NCBI GenBank assembly: GCA_964384625.1
Contig: CAYLNH010000072.1
Span: forward strand, 1 to 26,405
DNA: 26,405 bases
Reading direction: 5' to 3'
Source: CAYLNH01 sp964384625
GTDB lineage: Bacteria; Verrucomicrobiota; Lentisphaeria; JABSQK01
Of the stretch, positions 8,418 through 16,116 are shown piece by piece. Both the position numbers and the translations under genes were made by a program. Under the pieces are notes generated by a model. It saw only the letters and a program-made list of their open reading frames with translations, was not told the DNA's origin and did not search any database. The first letter of the stretch is position 1, and each line of letters starts with the position of its first letter.

Positions 8418-9686
8418 TCACCGATCCTTCTTCTCCTCCCGTTCCGACGCCGGCACGAATTCGATCTCGTACCACATGTCGGTATTGGCCGGGATCTTGA
8501 GGTGGCGGACGGTGAGGGTCTCGTAGCCCTCGGCCTCGATCACAAACCTGTACACGCCGGGTTTGAGCCAGGCGATCTTGAAGTCGACGAATTCTTCGTC
8601 GGACTCGACGATTTCGGCGCCGGCGATGTGTTTTCCAGTCCGGAAATCGCGGACTGAGAGCACGGAGAGCTTGGCGTTCTTGATCCTGCCGACAACCCGC
8701 CCACGTCCCCGCCATTTGGCCTTCGGCTTGTCGATCGGCTCGGGTCCGGCGATCTTGATGATTCCTTTGAGGTCCTTGTCCGGCTTCTTCCCGTCTTCCC
8801 GGGCGGTGGCCTGCCGGCTCCTTGTGCTCTGCTTCCGGGCGCCGCGGTTCTCGACGACGTGGCTGTCGCCGGCCTTGAGTTCTCTGGTCCCGGTGATTCC
8901 GGTGACGAGAACGACGGCGCTGACGACGTTGACAATCATACGCTTGCTCTTCATGAGGTCTCCTCTGGGTTCGAGTTGTTCGAGTTCGACGCTGAATTCT
9001 GTTCCCTGTACCTTGACCTCACCGAGTTCGGTGAGGACGCAAAAGCCGCCGTGGCCGGGTTCGACTCGGCACTCCGCCCGGCCCGCGAACAAGTGCAGGC
9101 GTTCGTCGCGAGCTTCTCCTTCGATGCGCGCTCGGCTGCCGGCTGCCAGGCGGATGCGGCAGTAGCCGCCGAGTTGCAGTTCCAGGCCGCCCCCTTGAGC
9201 GGTGAACTCCTGGCCGCGCGAAGAGCGTTTGCCGTTCACCGTCGGCGCCGGGTAGCGGAGCCGGAGGAAAGCGAACCAGACCAGCGCGCCGGCGACCAGC
9301 ATGAGGACTGCGGCGGCCGCGAGCCGCGGCAACAGCGGCCGGCGACGGCGGCGACGGCGCGTTTCCGCGTCGGCCAGGCGGCGGCCGTCCACGCGAAAGG
9401 TGCGCGCGGGGCTCTTACCGTTTTCTTCGAGCCGGCGCATCACGCGCGATTCCAGTTCGTGTGCCGCCTCCGTTTCGTCCAGGCTGCCTAGCGCGGACAT
9501 GATGCGCTCAGCGAAGTCGGGGGCGTCCGCCTGGGCGGCGAGCATCTGCGCCGTGCGGTAGTGGCGGGCGGCGGCTTCGAGGACGGCGGGGTCGCCTTCG
9601 CAGGCCTGGAGGAGTTCCACCGCCTCGGCCTCGCTGAGGCGGCCCTCTATCCAGGCCCGAATCTGTTGTTCCTGCTTTTCGTTCAT
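8418..9686 (-). CDS. FecR-like transmembrane regulator with C-terminal PEGA-like domain (putative anti-sigma factor)
   Basis: Predicted partner of the sigma factor encoded just upstream. Its ATG (9684-9686) overlaps the sigma stop in ATGA, so translation is probably coupled. The 422 residues read: a cytoplasmic helical N-terminus (1-110); a basic stretch of arginines; one membrane helix (about 120-142, AVLMLVAGALVWFAFL); a FecR-type beta domain (about 155-282) with VLTELGEVKVQGTEF and ELKAGDSHVV; a charged linker (285-325); and a PEGA/carboxypeptidase-regulatory-like domain (about 325-412) with LKPGVYRFVIEAEGYETL. FecR-like proteins next to ECF sigma factors usually transmit an envelope signal and hold the sigma factor. 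The added C-terminal module might bind a surface ligand. A hairpin follows the stop. Part of the gene is duplicated beyond the assembly gap. Confidence 0.85.
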   Translation of the reverse strand: MNEKQEQQIRAWIEGRLSEAEAVELLQACEGDPAVLEAAARHYRTAQMLAAQADAPDFAERIMSALGSLDETEAAHELESRVMRRLEENGKSPARTFRVDGRRLADAETRRRRRRRPLLPRLAAAAVLMLVAGALVWFAFLRLRYPAPTVNGKRSSRGQEFTAQGGGLELQLGGYCRIRLAAGSRARIEGEARDERLHLFAGRAECRVEPGHGGFCVLTELGEVKVQGTEFSVELEQLEPRGDLMKSKRMIVNVVSAVVLVTGITGTRELKAGDSHVVENRGARKQSTRSRQATAREDGKKPDKDLKGIIKIAGPEPIDKPKAKWRGRGRVVGRIKNAKLSVLSVRDFRTGKHIAGAEIVESDEEFVDFKIAWLKPGVYRFVIEAEGYETLTVRHLKIPANTDMWYEIEFVPASEREEKKDR

Positions 9687-10252
9687 TCTTCGCTCCGGCA
9701 CTTCCGGATACATTGCCCCAGCGCCCCGCGGGCGCGATGCAGGGCGACGCCGGCGGCGTTGGCCGAGAGTCCGAGCCGCGCCCCCGCCGTGGCCAGATCC
9801 TCGTGTTCGAAGTAGTGCAGTTCGACCAGTGTCCGGGCACGTTCGCTCAGGCGTTTCAGGCAGTGGTGCAAGGCCGCGATCTGTGACTCGACCGGATGAG
9901 CCCGTTCCTCGGCCTGCAAGTGCTCCTGGACCCGGGCGTTGAAGGCGTCGCGATAGACGCGGTGCTTCTTCTGCAAACGCCCTTCGCGATTGCGTGCGGT
10001 CAATACCGCACTGCGCGTCACCGCCTTCGCCCAGGCGATGAAGTTGGTCCCCGGCTGATAACGATCAAGGCCGTGGTAGATCTCGATGAAGGCCTCCTGC
10101 AGTGCGTCGTCGGCCAAGGCGGGGTCGCTGATATAAAAGCGCGCATAGGTGCGAAGGACCCCCATACACTCGTGTACGACGTCGCGGAATGCTTCCCGGT
10201 TGCCGGCTCTGACGCGGGCCAAGGCCGCTTCGATGATCGCTTGATCCGCCAT
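9683..10252 (-). CDS. ECF-family RNA polymerase sigma factor (Rhodopirellula/Verrucomicrobium type)
   Basis: Sigma-70-family factor of 189 residues, expected to direct RNA polymerase to a small set of promoters. Region 2 spans about residues 18-90, with ADDALQEAFIEIYHGL followed by FIAWAKAVTRSAVLTARNR. Region 4 spans about 125-182, with LVELHYFEHEDLATAGARLG and the helix-turn-helix end SANAAGVALHRARGAL. There are no regions 1 or 3, as usual in ECF factors. The ATG at 10252 is preceded by AAGGA at a good distance. The gene ends in an ATGA overlap with the FecR-like regulator, forming a two-gene sensor unit. Its targets are not visible; the protease downstream of the pair is a candidate only by position. 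Confidence 0.93.
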   Translation of the reverse strand: MADQAIIEAALARVRAGNREAFRDVVHECMGVLRTYARFYISDPALADDALQEAFIEIYHGLDRYQPGTNFIAWAKAVTRSAVLTARNREGRLQKKHRVYRDAFNARVQEHLQAEERAHPVESQIAALHHCLKRLSERARTLVELHYFEHEDLATAGARLGLSANAAGVALHRARGALGQCIRKCRSEE

Positions 10253-10423
10253 GTTCGTCCTTTCTTATCAAGGCCGCGGCTTGACGAGACATTACACGAA
10301 CAGAAGCAAAAGTCCCGGTACCGCCGGGTTCCGGCGGCCCTTACGCAGCAAGACGGGGCGGCGCCGAGAGAATCAGCCGGCCGTGAGTCGTAAACGCCCC
10401 GCTTGTGCCTGTGGCTCTCACTC

Positions 10424-10635
10424 TCACAGAATGAGCTTGGCAATCTCGGCGAGGGTGTGCAACCGCGGGCCGCTCACCGGGCATTCTGAGCCGGCTTGAA
10501 GTGGGCGGTCTTGCGTTGCAGTTCGCCCAGCAGCTGCTTGGGCTTGATCGCGCACCATTTACACTCGCCGATGTCGGCCCAGCCGTCATCACGCAGGCCG
10601 GCGGCCCAGTAGACCTCGAGACGGGGTCGGGTTGC
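10424..10635 (-). pseudogene. Remnant of the C-terminus of a DUF234/COG1672-type ATPase
   Basis: On the minus strand the frame from 10635 reads LRDDGWADIGECKW followed by KQLLGELQRKTAHF and stops at PAQNAR. A shifted frame then gives RLHTLAEIAKLIL and a stop at 10424. The GxCKW-type end of a PD-(D/E)XK-like DUF234 domain and a final HTL-like segment are what I expect for the C-terminus of these AAA-type ATPases. The N-terminal ATPase part is absent and there is an internal frameshift or deletion, so this is decayed. The family assignment comes from motif recall and was not searched. Confidence 0.6.
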
Positions 10636-10937
10636 CGCTGCAGGCGTCGAAGATGCGAAGTCACTGCCCTCTACCCTCTATCCATTGGGGACAGTGCTGC
10701 ACCGTTCCCTGATGGCGTTTGCCGTCTGCACGTCAAGGCGATCAACACCGAAGGGCATTCAGATTTGAGTGGACAACTGGTCTCCTCGCATCCTCAAACT
10801 GAAGTGAGGCCCCCAAGAAAGCTGGCTGGCCTTCAGGCGCTGTTGGCAGCAGGGTTCAAAAACACGCTTGACGGTCGTTCGCTTTGGAAGCGGCCGGAAC
10901 AGACGGGGGCGACTGTCTCCGCAACTGTATCCCGAGT
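10636..10937. other. Intergenic region without a recognisable gene
   Basis: This lies between the sialidase stop and the ATPase remnant. Only short frames are present, the longest protein-like one being about 26 codons near 10680-10760 on the minus strand. The base composition is more AT-rich than the neighbouring genes. I see no tRNA, terminator with a T-run or repeat family. It may be further decayed sequence of the same lost gene or of a mobile element, but nothing proves it. The 10253-10423 segment upstream of the sigma gene shows no clear promoter. Confidence 0.4.
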
Positions 10938-13900
10938 TCAACGTGGGGTCGGTTTGACGGTTTCGCCGTCGGCCCGGCTCAGGGAACGAATCTCCTTCGC
11001 CGGCAAGCGGCGCCGATAGATATGCAGTTCGTCCAGCCGGCCCGCAAGCCCCTTGCCGATGACGTCTCGTTCCCCGGGAATGCCGCGCAGCATAACGTCA
11101 TTGGCGAAATCAGCCTTTTGTTTCTTCACCCGCTTGCCGTCGATGTACAGTTCCAGTGCCTTGCCGCGGAAGTCGTAGACCGCGGTGACGTGGAACCAGG
11201 TTTTCGTCGATGGCGCCGGCACGCTGAGCAGTTGACAGCTATCCTGCCGGTCGCTGCGCGCGGCCAGAGTCAATTGGCCGTCGGCGATTCCCAGGCCGAC
11301 ACCGACATGGTCCTGGTGGATGGCGCTGTCGAAGATCGTCGCCTTGTGTTTGGCTTTGGGCAGGGCGTCGAGATGGACCCAGGCGGCGACGGTCACGGCG
11401 GCGGCGCGATGGAACTCGGTGCTGACGTGATAGCGTGCGTCCAGTCCGGCGTCCCTGCCGTCGAAGGCGGCGGCGCCGCTGTACTTGCCGTCGGCCGCTT
11501 CGACGTTGACGGGGTTGGCGGCGTTGCCCTTGGTGCGCCCGGCCTGTTTGCAGGTGTCGCGACCCAGGTCCTGCGGGTCGTCGAAGCTGTAGTACGCGAC
11601 TTCGCCGTCGCTGTCCAGGTACTGCCGGAAGTTGCGGAGCCGATGGAAGGTAATGCGGTTGGCGTCGTGCAGATTGCTCGCGCCGTCGTAGGCCGTGCGC
11701 GACACCCAGATCAGGTCGTCGTCCTGAATGACGAAGTTGATTTGCTGGAAACCCGTGTGCTTGACGGCGTCCTCCCAGGTGGTTTCCAACTCGTCTTTCA
11801 GGAGGTGCTTGGCGATGCGCCAGTGGACGAGGTCCTCGGATTCCAACAGGACCAGGACATTGCGCATACAGCGGTAGATGCCCAGGCGTTTGCCGTCGGG
11901 GTACTGCGTTTCGCCGGTCACCGGATTGGACAGCGCGAGGTACTTGCCGGATGTCTTGTCGAAGGCAATATGGAATCCGCTGCAGCCGCCGGGGAAGTCG
12001 CTGTAGCAGTTCTCCTTGCCTTTTGCCGGATCGGCTTCGTAGACGTTGCGAAAGAGCTGGGCGTTCGTCTTGTCGTCGTAGAACACGGTGGCGCTGAAGT
12101 TGCCGCGGGTGCGTTCGAAGTGGCGGTAGACGACCCACAGCTTGCCGCCCGGACCGACCACGCAGTTGCCCTCGTTGTTGTTGCGCCGCACCTGGCCGTT
12201 CTCGACCTGGACATCGCGCACCTCTTTCGGCGGCGGGAATTCGAAGCTCGGGTGATCGCTGAAACTCCAGTTCTTCGGGTCCATGGGATCGGCGTCGAGT
12301 TTGATCCTCGCGACGCGCGGCAGCGACCGCGACCCCTTGCCGTTGTCCGGCTGTTTCTCATCGAGTGCCTTGTACAGGTACCCCTTGTGCCGGGCCCAGG
12401 CGCCGTTGCCGTCCCACAGTGCCTGATCGTGAATCGTCACCGGCTTGCTCCAGTCGATGCCGTCGTTGACGCTCCGGCGAATCCGCAGTTTGTTGTCATG
12501 GCGGAAATCGGCGTAGAGCAGGTAGACGGCATCGCCCAGCGCGAAGAAGGAGCCGCAATAATAGGTAGGCAGATCGCCGCGATGCGTCCAGGTCTTGCCG
12601 CCGTCGGTCGAGCGGTAGATATCGCCCCAGGCTTCTTTCTCGCCGACTTTGCTGAAGCCGTGCACCACGAGCAGACTTTGACCGGTGTCGAACAGACTGG
12701 GCGCGTGGACGGGGGTTTTCGGCGCGCGGCCCAGGTTGACGATGTCGTGCATCTCCTGGTTCGTCGACTTGTCTTCGGCGGTTACGGGGCGAGCCGCTTG
12801 CCGGAAGTTCTCGATGCGGTGAAAGGTGAGATAGTTGGCGTTATGGCAGTTGGTCACATCGCCGAACGCCGTGCGGCTGACGAGCACGATGTCGTCGCCG
12901 TCGACGTGCCAGTCGGCGTACTGGAAGCCCACGTCGCGCACGTCCCCGTGGAAGAGGATGATGGACTCGACCTGCCATGTGTCGAGCGTCTTCGCGCTGG
13001 TCAGCGCCAGGGTGTTGCGCGTGCGCTCGGCGTTGACGGCGCGCTTCAGGCTCTCCTTCTGCGCCCAATTGGTCAGCGACCACCAGCGGTCGGACTTGGC
13101 GTCGTAGCGGATGGTGAACTTCTTGCAGCCGCCGGGGAAGGGGAAGTAGCCCTTGTCGCGGTCGAAGGAGTGCTTGCGGCCGTCCGCGGAAACTTCAAGC
13201 AAGCCGGCGATGCCGCCCTTTTCCGGCTCGTGCACCCGGAGGATGTTGAACAGCTTGCCCTCGCGATCGGCGACGATGTTGCCTTCGTCCGTCAGGAACA
13301 TGCCGTCCGGATGCGGGTGTGATGACACGCCGTTGCTCTCGCGCCAGCTGGCGGCCTGGAGCAGGTCCGCATCGATCGCGGCCGAGAGTACGACGAACTC
13401 CAGTGGCTGCCCCCACCGGCGCGGACCCGGCTTGCGGCGGACGGCGGATTTGTAGATGCGGCCGTCGCGGATCAGGGCGGCGCCGGAGGCAATGCCGTAG
13501 AGCCACTGTTTGCTTGCCGCCCGCACAACGCCGCTGTCGGCGTCCTTCGGCTTGGTCCATGTGCGCCCCTGGTCGGTCGACCGCCGGATCACCAGCGTCC
13601 CCCACTGCCCGGCGCTGCCGAGGATGTAGAGCTTTTTCTGAACGACAAACAGGCGGCTCCAGAACTGTCCTTTCAGGGTCGCAGCCTTCTCCCAGGTCTT
13701 GCCCTTGTCCGCCGAGCGGAAGACCGCGGTGGTATCGAAGTTTGTCCCCGGTCCGAAAAAATCATGGCTGGCCACATAGCTGCCGTCCGGCAGAATAGCC
13801 AGGCTGGGGCTGCCGATGTAGATGCGCTTGGCATCGGAGGACTGATCAATGACGACGCCGGGAGGGTTCATGCTGTGGGTGCCTTTCTTCGCGGCATTGC

Positions 13901-13997
13901 TGGTGCCGGCAACAACCGCCGCCAGCAGCAGGATCATCAGCCGGATGGTCCTTGCGGCGCCGGGGCGGTATTGCTGTTTCCGTTTGGGGGCGTTCAT
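10938..13997 (-). CDS. Secreted double sialidase-fold protein with C-terminal LamG-like domain
   Basis: Predicted exported glycan-active protein of 1019 residues. A signal peptide ends near TSNA (residue 34). Module 1 (about 45-395) is a six-bladed-propeller sialidase/BNR fold with Asp-boxes SADKGKTW (95-102) and STDQGRTW (140-147). Module 2 (about 410-795) repeats the fold with STDGGKTW and SVNDGIDW. Both modules end with the same signature, VSRTAFGD...LTFHRIENFRQ and VSRTAYDG...ITFHRLRNFRQ, so one arose by duplication of the other. The C-terminus (about 800-1010) is a LamG/concanavalin-like jelly roll with VAYYSFDD, VTVAAWVHLD and a GRLDELHIYRR end. It follows a pseudopilin gene after 42 bp. 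It could be a sialidase or another propeller glycosidase; I cannot confirm the catalytic arginine triad. The ATG at 13997 has no clear Shine-Dalgarno; an in-frame ATG at residue 21 has AAGGA upstream but would shorten the signal peptide. Confidence 0.85.
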   Translation of the reverse strand: MNAPKRKQQYRPGAARTIRLMILLLAAVVAGTSNAAKKGTHSMNPPGVVIDQSSDAKRIYIGSPSLAILPDGSYVASHDFFGPGTNFDTTAVFRSADKGKTWEKAATLKGQFWSRLFVVQKKLYILGSAGQWGTLVIRRSTDQGRTWTKPKDADSGVVRAASKQWLYGIASGAALIRDGRIYKSAVRRKPGPRRWGQPLEFVVLSAAIDADLLQAASWRESNGVSSHPHPDGMFLTDEGNIVADREGKLFNILRVHEPEKGGIAGLLEVSADGRKHSFDRDKGYFPFPGGCKKFTIRYDAKSDRWWSLTNWAQKESLKRAVNAERTRNTLALTSAKTLDTWQVESIILFHGDVRDVGFQYADWHVDGDDIVLVSRTAFGDVTNCHNANYLTFHRIENFRQAARPVTAEDKSTNQEMHDIVNLGRAPKTPVHAPSLFDTGQSLLVVHGFSKVGEKEAWGDIYRSTDGGKTWTHRGDLPTYYCGSFFALGDAVYLLYADFRHDNKLRIRRSVNDGIDWSKPVTIHDQALWDGNGAWARHKGYLYKALDEKQPDNGKGSRSLPRVARIKLDADPMDPKNWSFSDHPSFEFPPPKEVRDVQVENGQVRRNNNEGNCVVGPGGKLWVVYRHFERTRGNFSATVFYDDKTNAQLFRNVYEADPAKGKENCYSDFPGGCSGFHIAFDKTSGKYLALSNPVTGETQYPDGKRLGIYRCMRNVLVLLESEDLVHWRIAKHLLKDELETTWEDAVKHTGFQQINFVIQDDDLIWVSRTAYDGASNLHDANRITFHRLRNFRQYLDSDGEVAYYSFDDPQDLGRDTCKQAGRTKGNAANPVNVEAADGKYSGAAAFDGRDAGLDARYHVSTEFHRAAAVTVAAWVHLDALPKAKHKATIFDSAIHQDHVGVGLGIADGQLTLAARSDRQDSCQLLSVPAPSTKTWFHVTAVYDFRGKALELYIDGKRVKKQKADFANDVMLRGIPGERDVIGKGLAGRLDELHIYRRRLPAKEIRSLSRADGETVKPTPR

Positions 13998-14020
13998 GGC
14001 GGGTAAGACAGTGTGGCGCC

Positions 14021-14037
14021 CGCAGCGCGACGCTGCG
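14021..14037 (-). terminator. Small hairpin after the pseudopilin stop
   Basis: CGCAGCG and CGCTGCG (7 bp, exact) around a 3-base loop, starting two bases after the stop at 14040-14042 and before the sialidase start. No T-run follows. It may attenuate read-through between the two genes, as the similarly placed hairpin after the FecR gene may. Confidence 0.35.
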
Positions 14038-14039
14038 GA

Positions 14040-14906
14040 TCAGTTGTTGAATTGCACGCGGCCGGTGCGGGCGGTGTTGTCGTAGCCGAAGACATAGGGC
14101 TCCTGGCCGTCGGTGGCGCCGCCGATCAGCAGGCCGAACTGCAGGCTGGTGAGATCTTCCCAGAGGATGTGCTCGACATGGCCGTCGGCAAAGGCGTACA
14201 CCTTGCCGCCGTTGTGCACGCCGGAAGCGTGCAGCGCGCCGGACTGGTAGCGCATCCAGCCGCTCCAGAAGGCGGCGTTGTCCGCGAGGTCCGGATTGCT
14301 GTTGGCGAAGTGCGGTCGTAAAATGGCGGCGTTTGTGCGGCTGACATCGTCCTGGTAGACAATCAGGGCGGCCGGATCGCTGAACCGTTCGGCGCCCAAA
14401 TGGGTGACTACGCCGTTGGCGGTGTAGCTGAACCGTTCGGCAGCAGTGGGGGCGTAGTCCGGATTGGCGCTCTCCGCCGTGACGGAGGGACAGTTGAGCA
14501 CGTTCAGGTCGCGGCCGACATATGAATAGATGTGATGGATCCAGTTCGGTCGATGACGCGACTCCGTCAGCGCGTTTACCGCGATGAAGTGCGGCCAGGA
14601 ACTGCCGGCGTATTTCGTCCGGTCGGCGAACTGCCGCGGGAAGTGACCGTCGTACTCATCGGCGTACATCCGGGCGGCCTGCGTCAGTTGACGGGCATTG
14701 CCCATGCAGACAACGCGCCGCGCGCGTTCTTTCGCCTGGCCGAGCACCGGCAGCAGCAGGGCCGCCAGAATGGCGATGATCGCAACCACCACCAGGAGCT
14801 CAATCAGAGTGAACCCGGATCGTTTCGCCTTATGATGCGCGGCAAACACTGTTCTTCGACGTTGGCTTCGGGGCGCCGACGGCATGGTGGAGTCTGAGTA
14901 CTTCAT
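14040..14906 (-). CDS. Pseudopilin-like protein with type IV prepilin leader and H-X9-DG motif
   Basis: Member of the large PVC-group family annotated as prepilin-type N-terminal cleavage/methylation domain proteins (288 residues). After a basic leader, prepilin peptidase should cut at KRSG/FTLIELL (Gly31/Phe32), with Glu at +5, followed by a hydrophobic helix ending in LLPVLGQAKERARR. Near the C-terminus HNGGKVYAFADGH fits the H-X9-DG motif exactly. Its function is unknown; members resemble type II secretion pseudopilins and are present in many copies per genome. It sits 42 bp upstream of the sialidase and may be cotranscribed with it. No Shine-Dalgarno precedes the ATG at 14906; a candidate promoter lies so close that the message may be nearly leaderless, and the in-frame ATG at 14885 is an alternative start. 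Confidence 0.9.
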   Translation of the reverse strand: MKYSDSTMPSAPRSQRRRTVFAAHHKAKRSGFTLIELLVVVAIIAILAALLLPVLGQAKERARRVVCMGNARQLTQAARMYADEYDGHFPRQFADRTKYAGSSWPHFIAVNALTESRHRPNWIHHIYSYVGRDLNVLNCPSVTAESANPDYAPTAAERFSYTANGVVTHLGAERFSDPAALIVYQDDVSRTNAAILRPHFANSNPDLADNAAFWSGWMRYQSGALHASGVHNGGKVYAFADGHVEHILWEDLTSLQFGLLIGGATDGQEPYVFGYDNTARTGRVQFNN

Positions 14907-14915
14907 CTCGTGGGG

Positions 14916-14944
14916 AGTATAGTCGTTTCCCCCGGCCGATGAAA
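14916..14944 (-). promoter_or_regulatory. Candidate sigma-70-type promoter of the pseudopilin-sialidase pair
   Basis: On the minus strand TTTCAT (14939-14944) is followed after exactly 17 bases by TATACT (14916-14921). The expected transcription start would fall only about 3-4 bases before the ATG at 14906. The match is good for a GC-rich genome, but the prediction rests on consensus alone. Confidence 0.4.
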
Positions 14945-14995
14945 CAGTAGGATACGATCATTTCGTGGTATAATCCGATCCCGAGCTGCTGCTGC

Positions 14996-16018
14996 TCACC
15001 GGGATTTGATGCGGTCAAAGACATCGGCCAGCGGCGACCGACTCGTGCGCCGCGGCCAGAAGCAGCAGAAATTGAAGAAGTAGACGCCGTCGGCATTCAT
15101 GGCGAGGGCATCGTCGATGCGGCGGCAGACGGCGTCGGCGCTGTGGAGTCGGCATTCGGCGTTTTGCCAGGGCTCGGGTGTCGGCCAGATCTGCGGGCAG
15201 ACCGCGGCGGGCCGCGGCGAGTCCTTGGCGGCGTCGACGAAGCGGTCGAAACGCCAGTCGAGCGGATCCGGTTGGTGGTTGTGGGTGGCGGGAATAACGC
15301 TGTCCAATAAGCCGGCGCGCAGCCAGGCTTCGGGATCCTGGCCCTGGGCGGTGCCGATCTCGGCAGCGTGGCAGACCCGGGCGCGGATCGGCCTGTCTGT
15401 CAGCCGGCGGATGCGTTCGACGAAGCGCGTCCCGGCCTGTATGCGTTCCGGCAGCGGTGCGTCGGGCGGAAAGAAGGGGGCCTTGCGCTCGAAGTCGAGA
15501 GTGATGCCGTCGACGCCGCGTTCGAGGATGGCGGCGAACTTGTCTTCCAGGTAGGCATGGAAGGATTCGTCGCGGAAGTCAATGCGGGTGTCGTTATTGT
15601 GGCGCCTGCCGGGGACGCCCTCGAGCCACAGCGGGCCGAGGGCGTGATTCAGCCGGACGGCGCCGAACACCTGGAGACCGTGTTCATGGCCGTGATGCAC
15701 GACGATATCCAGCAGGTCCCGCGGCTGCCGGTTGTAGTGTGCCACGACGTCCGGCACCAGGCGGCGCAGGGGCTCATCGAGCTTCGGGTTCTCGGCAAAG
15801 ATCTTCTCCCACAACTCCGGCGTATGCGGTTTGCCGCCGCGGATGCGGCAGTTGTGCAGCACGGTGGAGCTCAGTCCCCAGTCAATCGTTGTCAGTCCGG
15901 CTGCGGCCAGCGGCCGGACCAGGAGGTCGGCGGCGGCCTGTTCGCTGCGGTCGGTATCGTGGAGATCGGCGAGGATGCCGTAGCCGTCGTGATTGAAGAT
16001 GAATTCCGGTGATTTCAC
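14996..16018 (-). CDS. Cytoplasmic TIM-barrel glycoside hydrolase-like protein (COG1649/GHL10-like)
   Basis: Predicted TIM-barrel protein of 340 residues. It starts at GTG (16018), with AAGGAG about ten bases upstream. There is no signal peptide, so it is probably intracellular. Barrel strands are visible at FIFNHDGYG (7-14), LTTIDWGLSST (42-52), GLQVFGAVRLNH (114-125), GVDGITLDFER (168-178), PIRARVCHAAEIG (210-222) and GVYFFNFCCFWP (311-322). Asp175/Glu177 at the end of the fourth to fifth strand are the likely active-site acids. This layout is typical of putative glycosidases of the COG1649 kind found in PVC bacteria, where substrates are mostly unknown. It lies 89 bp upstream of the pseudopilin gene and just downstream of a pair of interlocking inverted repeats that would fall in its leader. 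Confidence 0.7.
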   Translation of the reverse strand: MKSPEFIFNHDGYGILADLHDTDRSEQAAADLLVRPLAAAGLTTIDWGLSSTVLHNCRIRGGKPHTPELWEKIFAENPKLDEPLRRLVPDVVAHYNRQPRDLLDIVVHHGHEHGLQVFGAVRLNHALGPLWLEGVPGRRHNNDTRIDFRDESFHAYLEDKFAAILERGVDGITLDFERKAPFFPPDAPLPERIQAGTRFVERIRRLTDRPIRARVCHAAEIGTAQGQDPEAWLRAGLLDSVIPATHNHQPDPLDWRFDRFVDAAKDSPRPAAVCPQIWPTPEPWQNAECRLHSADAVCRRIDDALAMNADGVYFFNFCCFWPRRTSRSPLADVFDRIKSR

Positions 16019-16052
16019 AGGTGCCCTGCTCCTTGGATGATTTGACCGGGCG

Positions 16053-16116
16053 ACTTGGCGACGGGGTGACCGTCACGGCTCAGAAACCGGGTCGCCAAGT
16101 CCGAAGTCACCCCGTC
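16053..16116. repeat. Two interlocking inverted repeats upstream of the GTG start at 16018
   Basis: ACTTGGCGAC (16053-16062) pairs with GTCGCCAAGT (16091-16100), and GACGGGGTGAC (16060-16070) pairs with GTCACCCCGTC (16106-16116). The order a-b-a'-b' means both pairings cannot nest; they would form a pseudoknot or alternate. The region lies in the expected leader of the glycosidase-like gene. It could also be a dispersed intergenic repeat. Confidence 0.75.

Noticed and set aside
8900..8955. Separate small secreted protein starting at an internal Met inside the FecR gene (MKSKRMIVNVVSAVVLVTG)
   Set aside because: It resembles a signal peptide, but the same residues fit the closing beta strands of the FecR domain leading to ELKAGDSHVV, and the frame is continuous.
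10884..13322. Plus-strand open frame of 812 codons opposite the sialidase gene
   Set aside because: A shadow caused by the high-GC third positions of the real gene. It has no recognisable motif, while the minus strand has Asp-boxes and a LamG domain.
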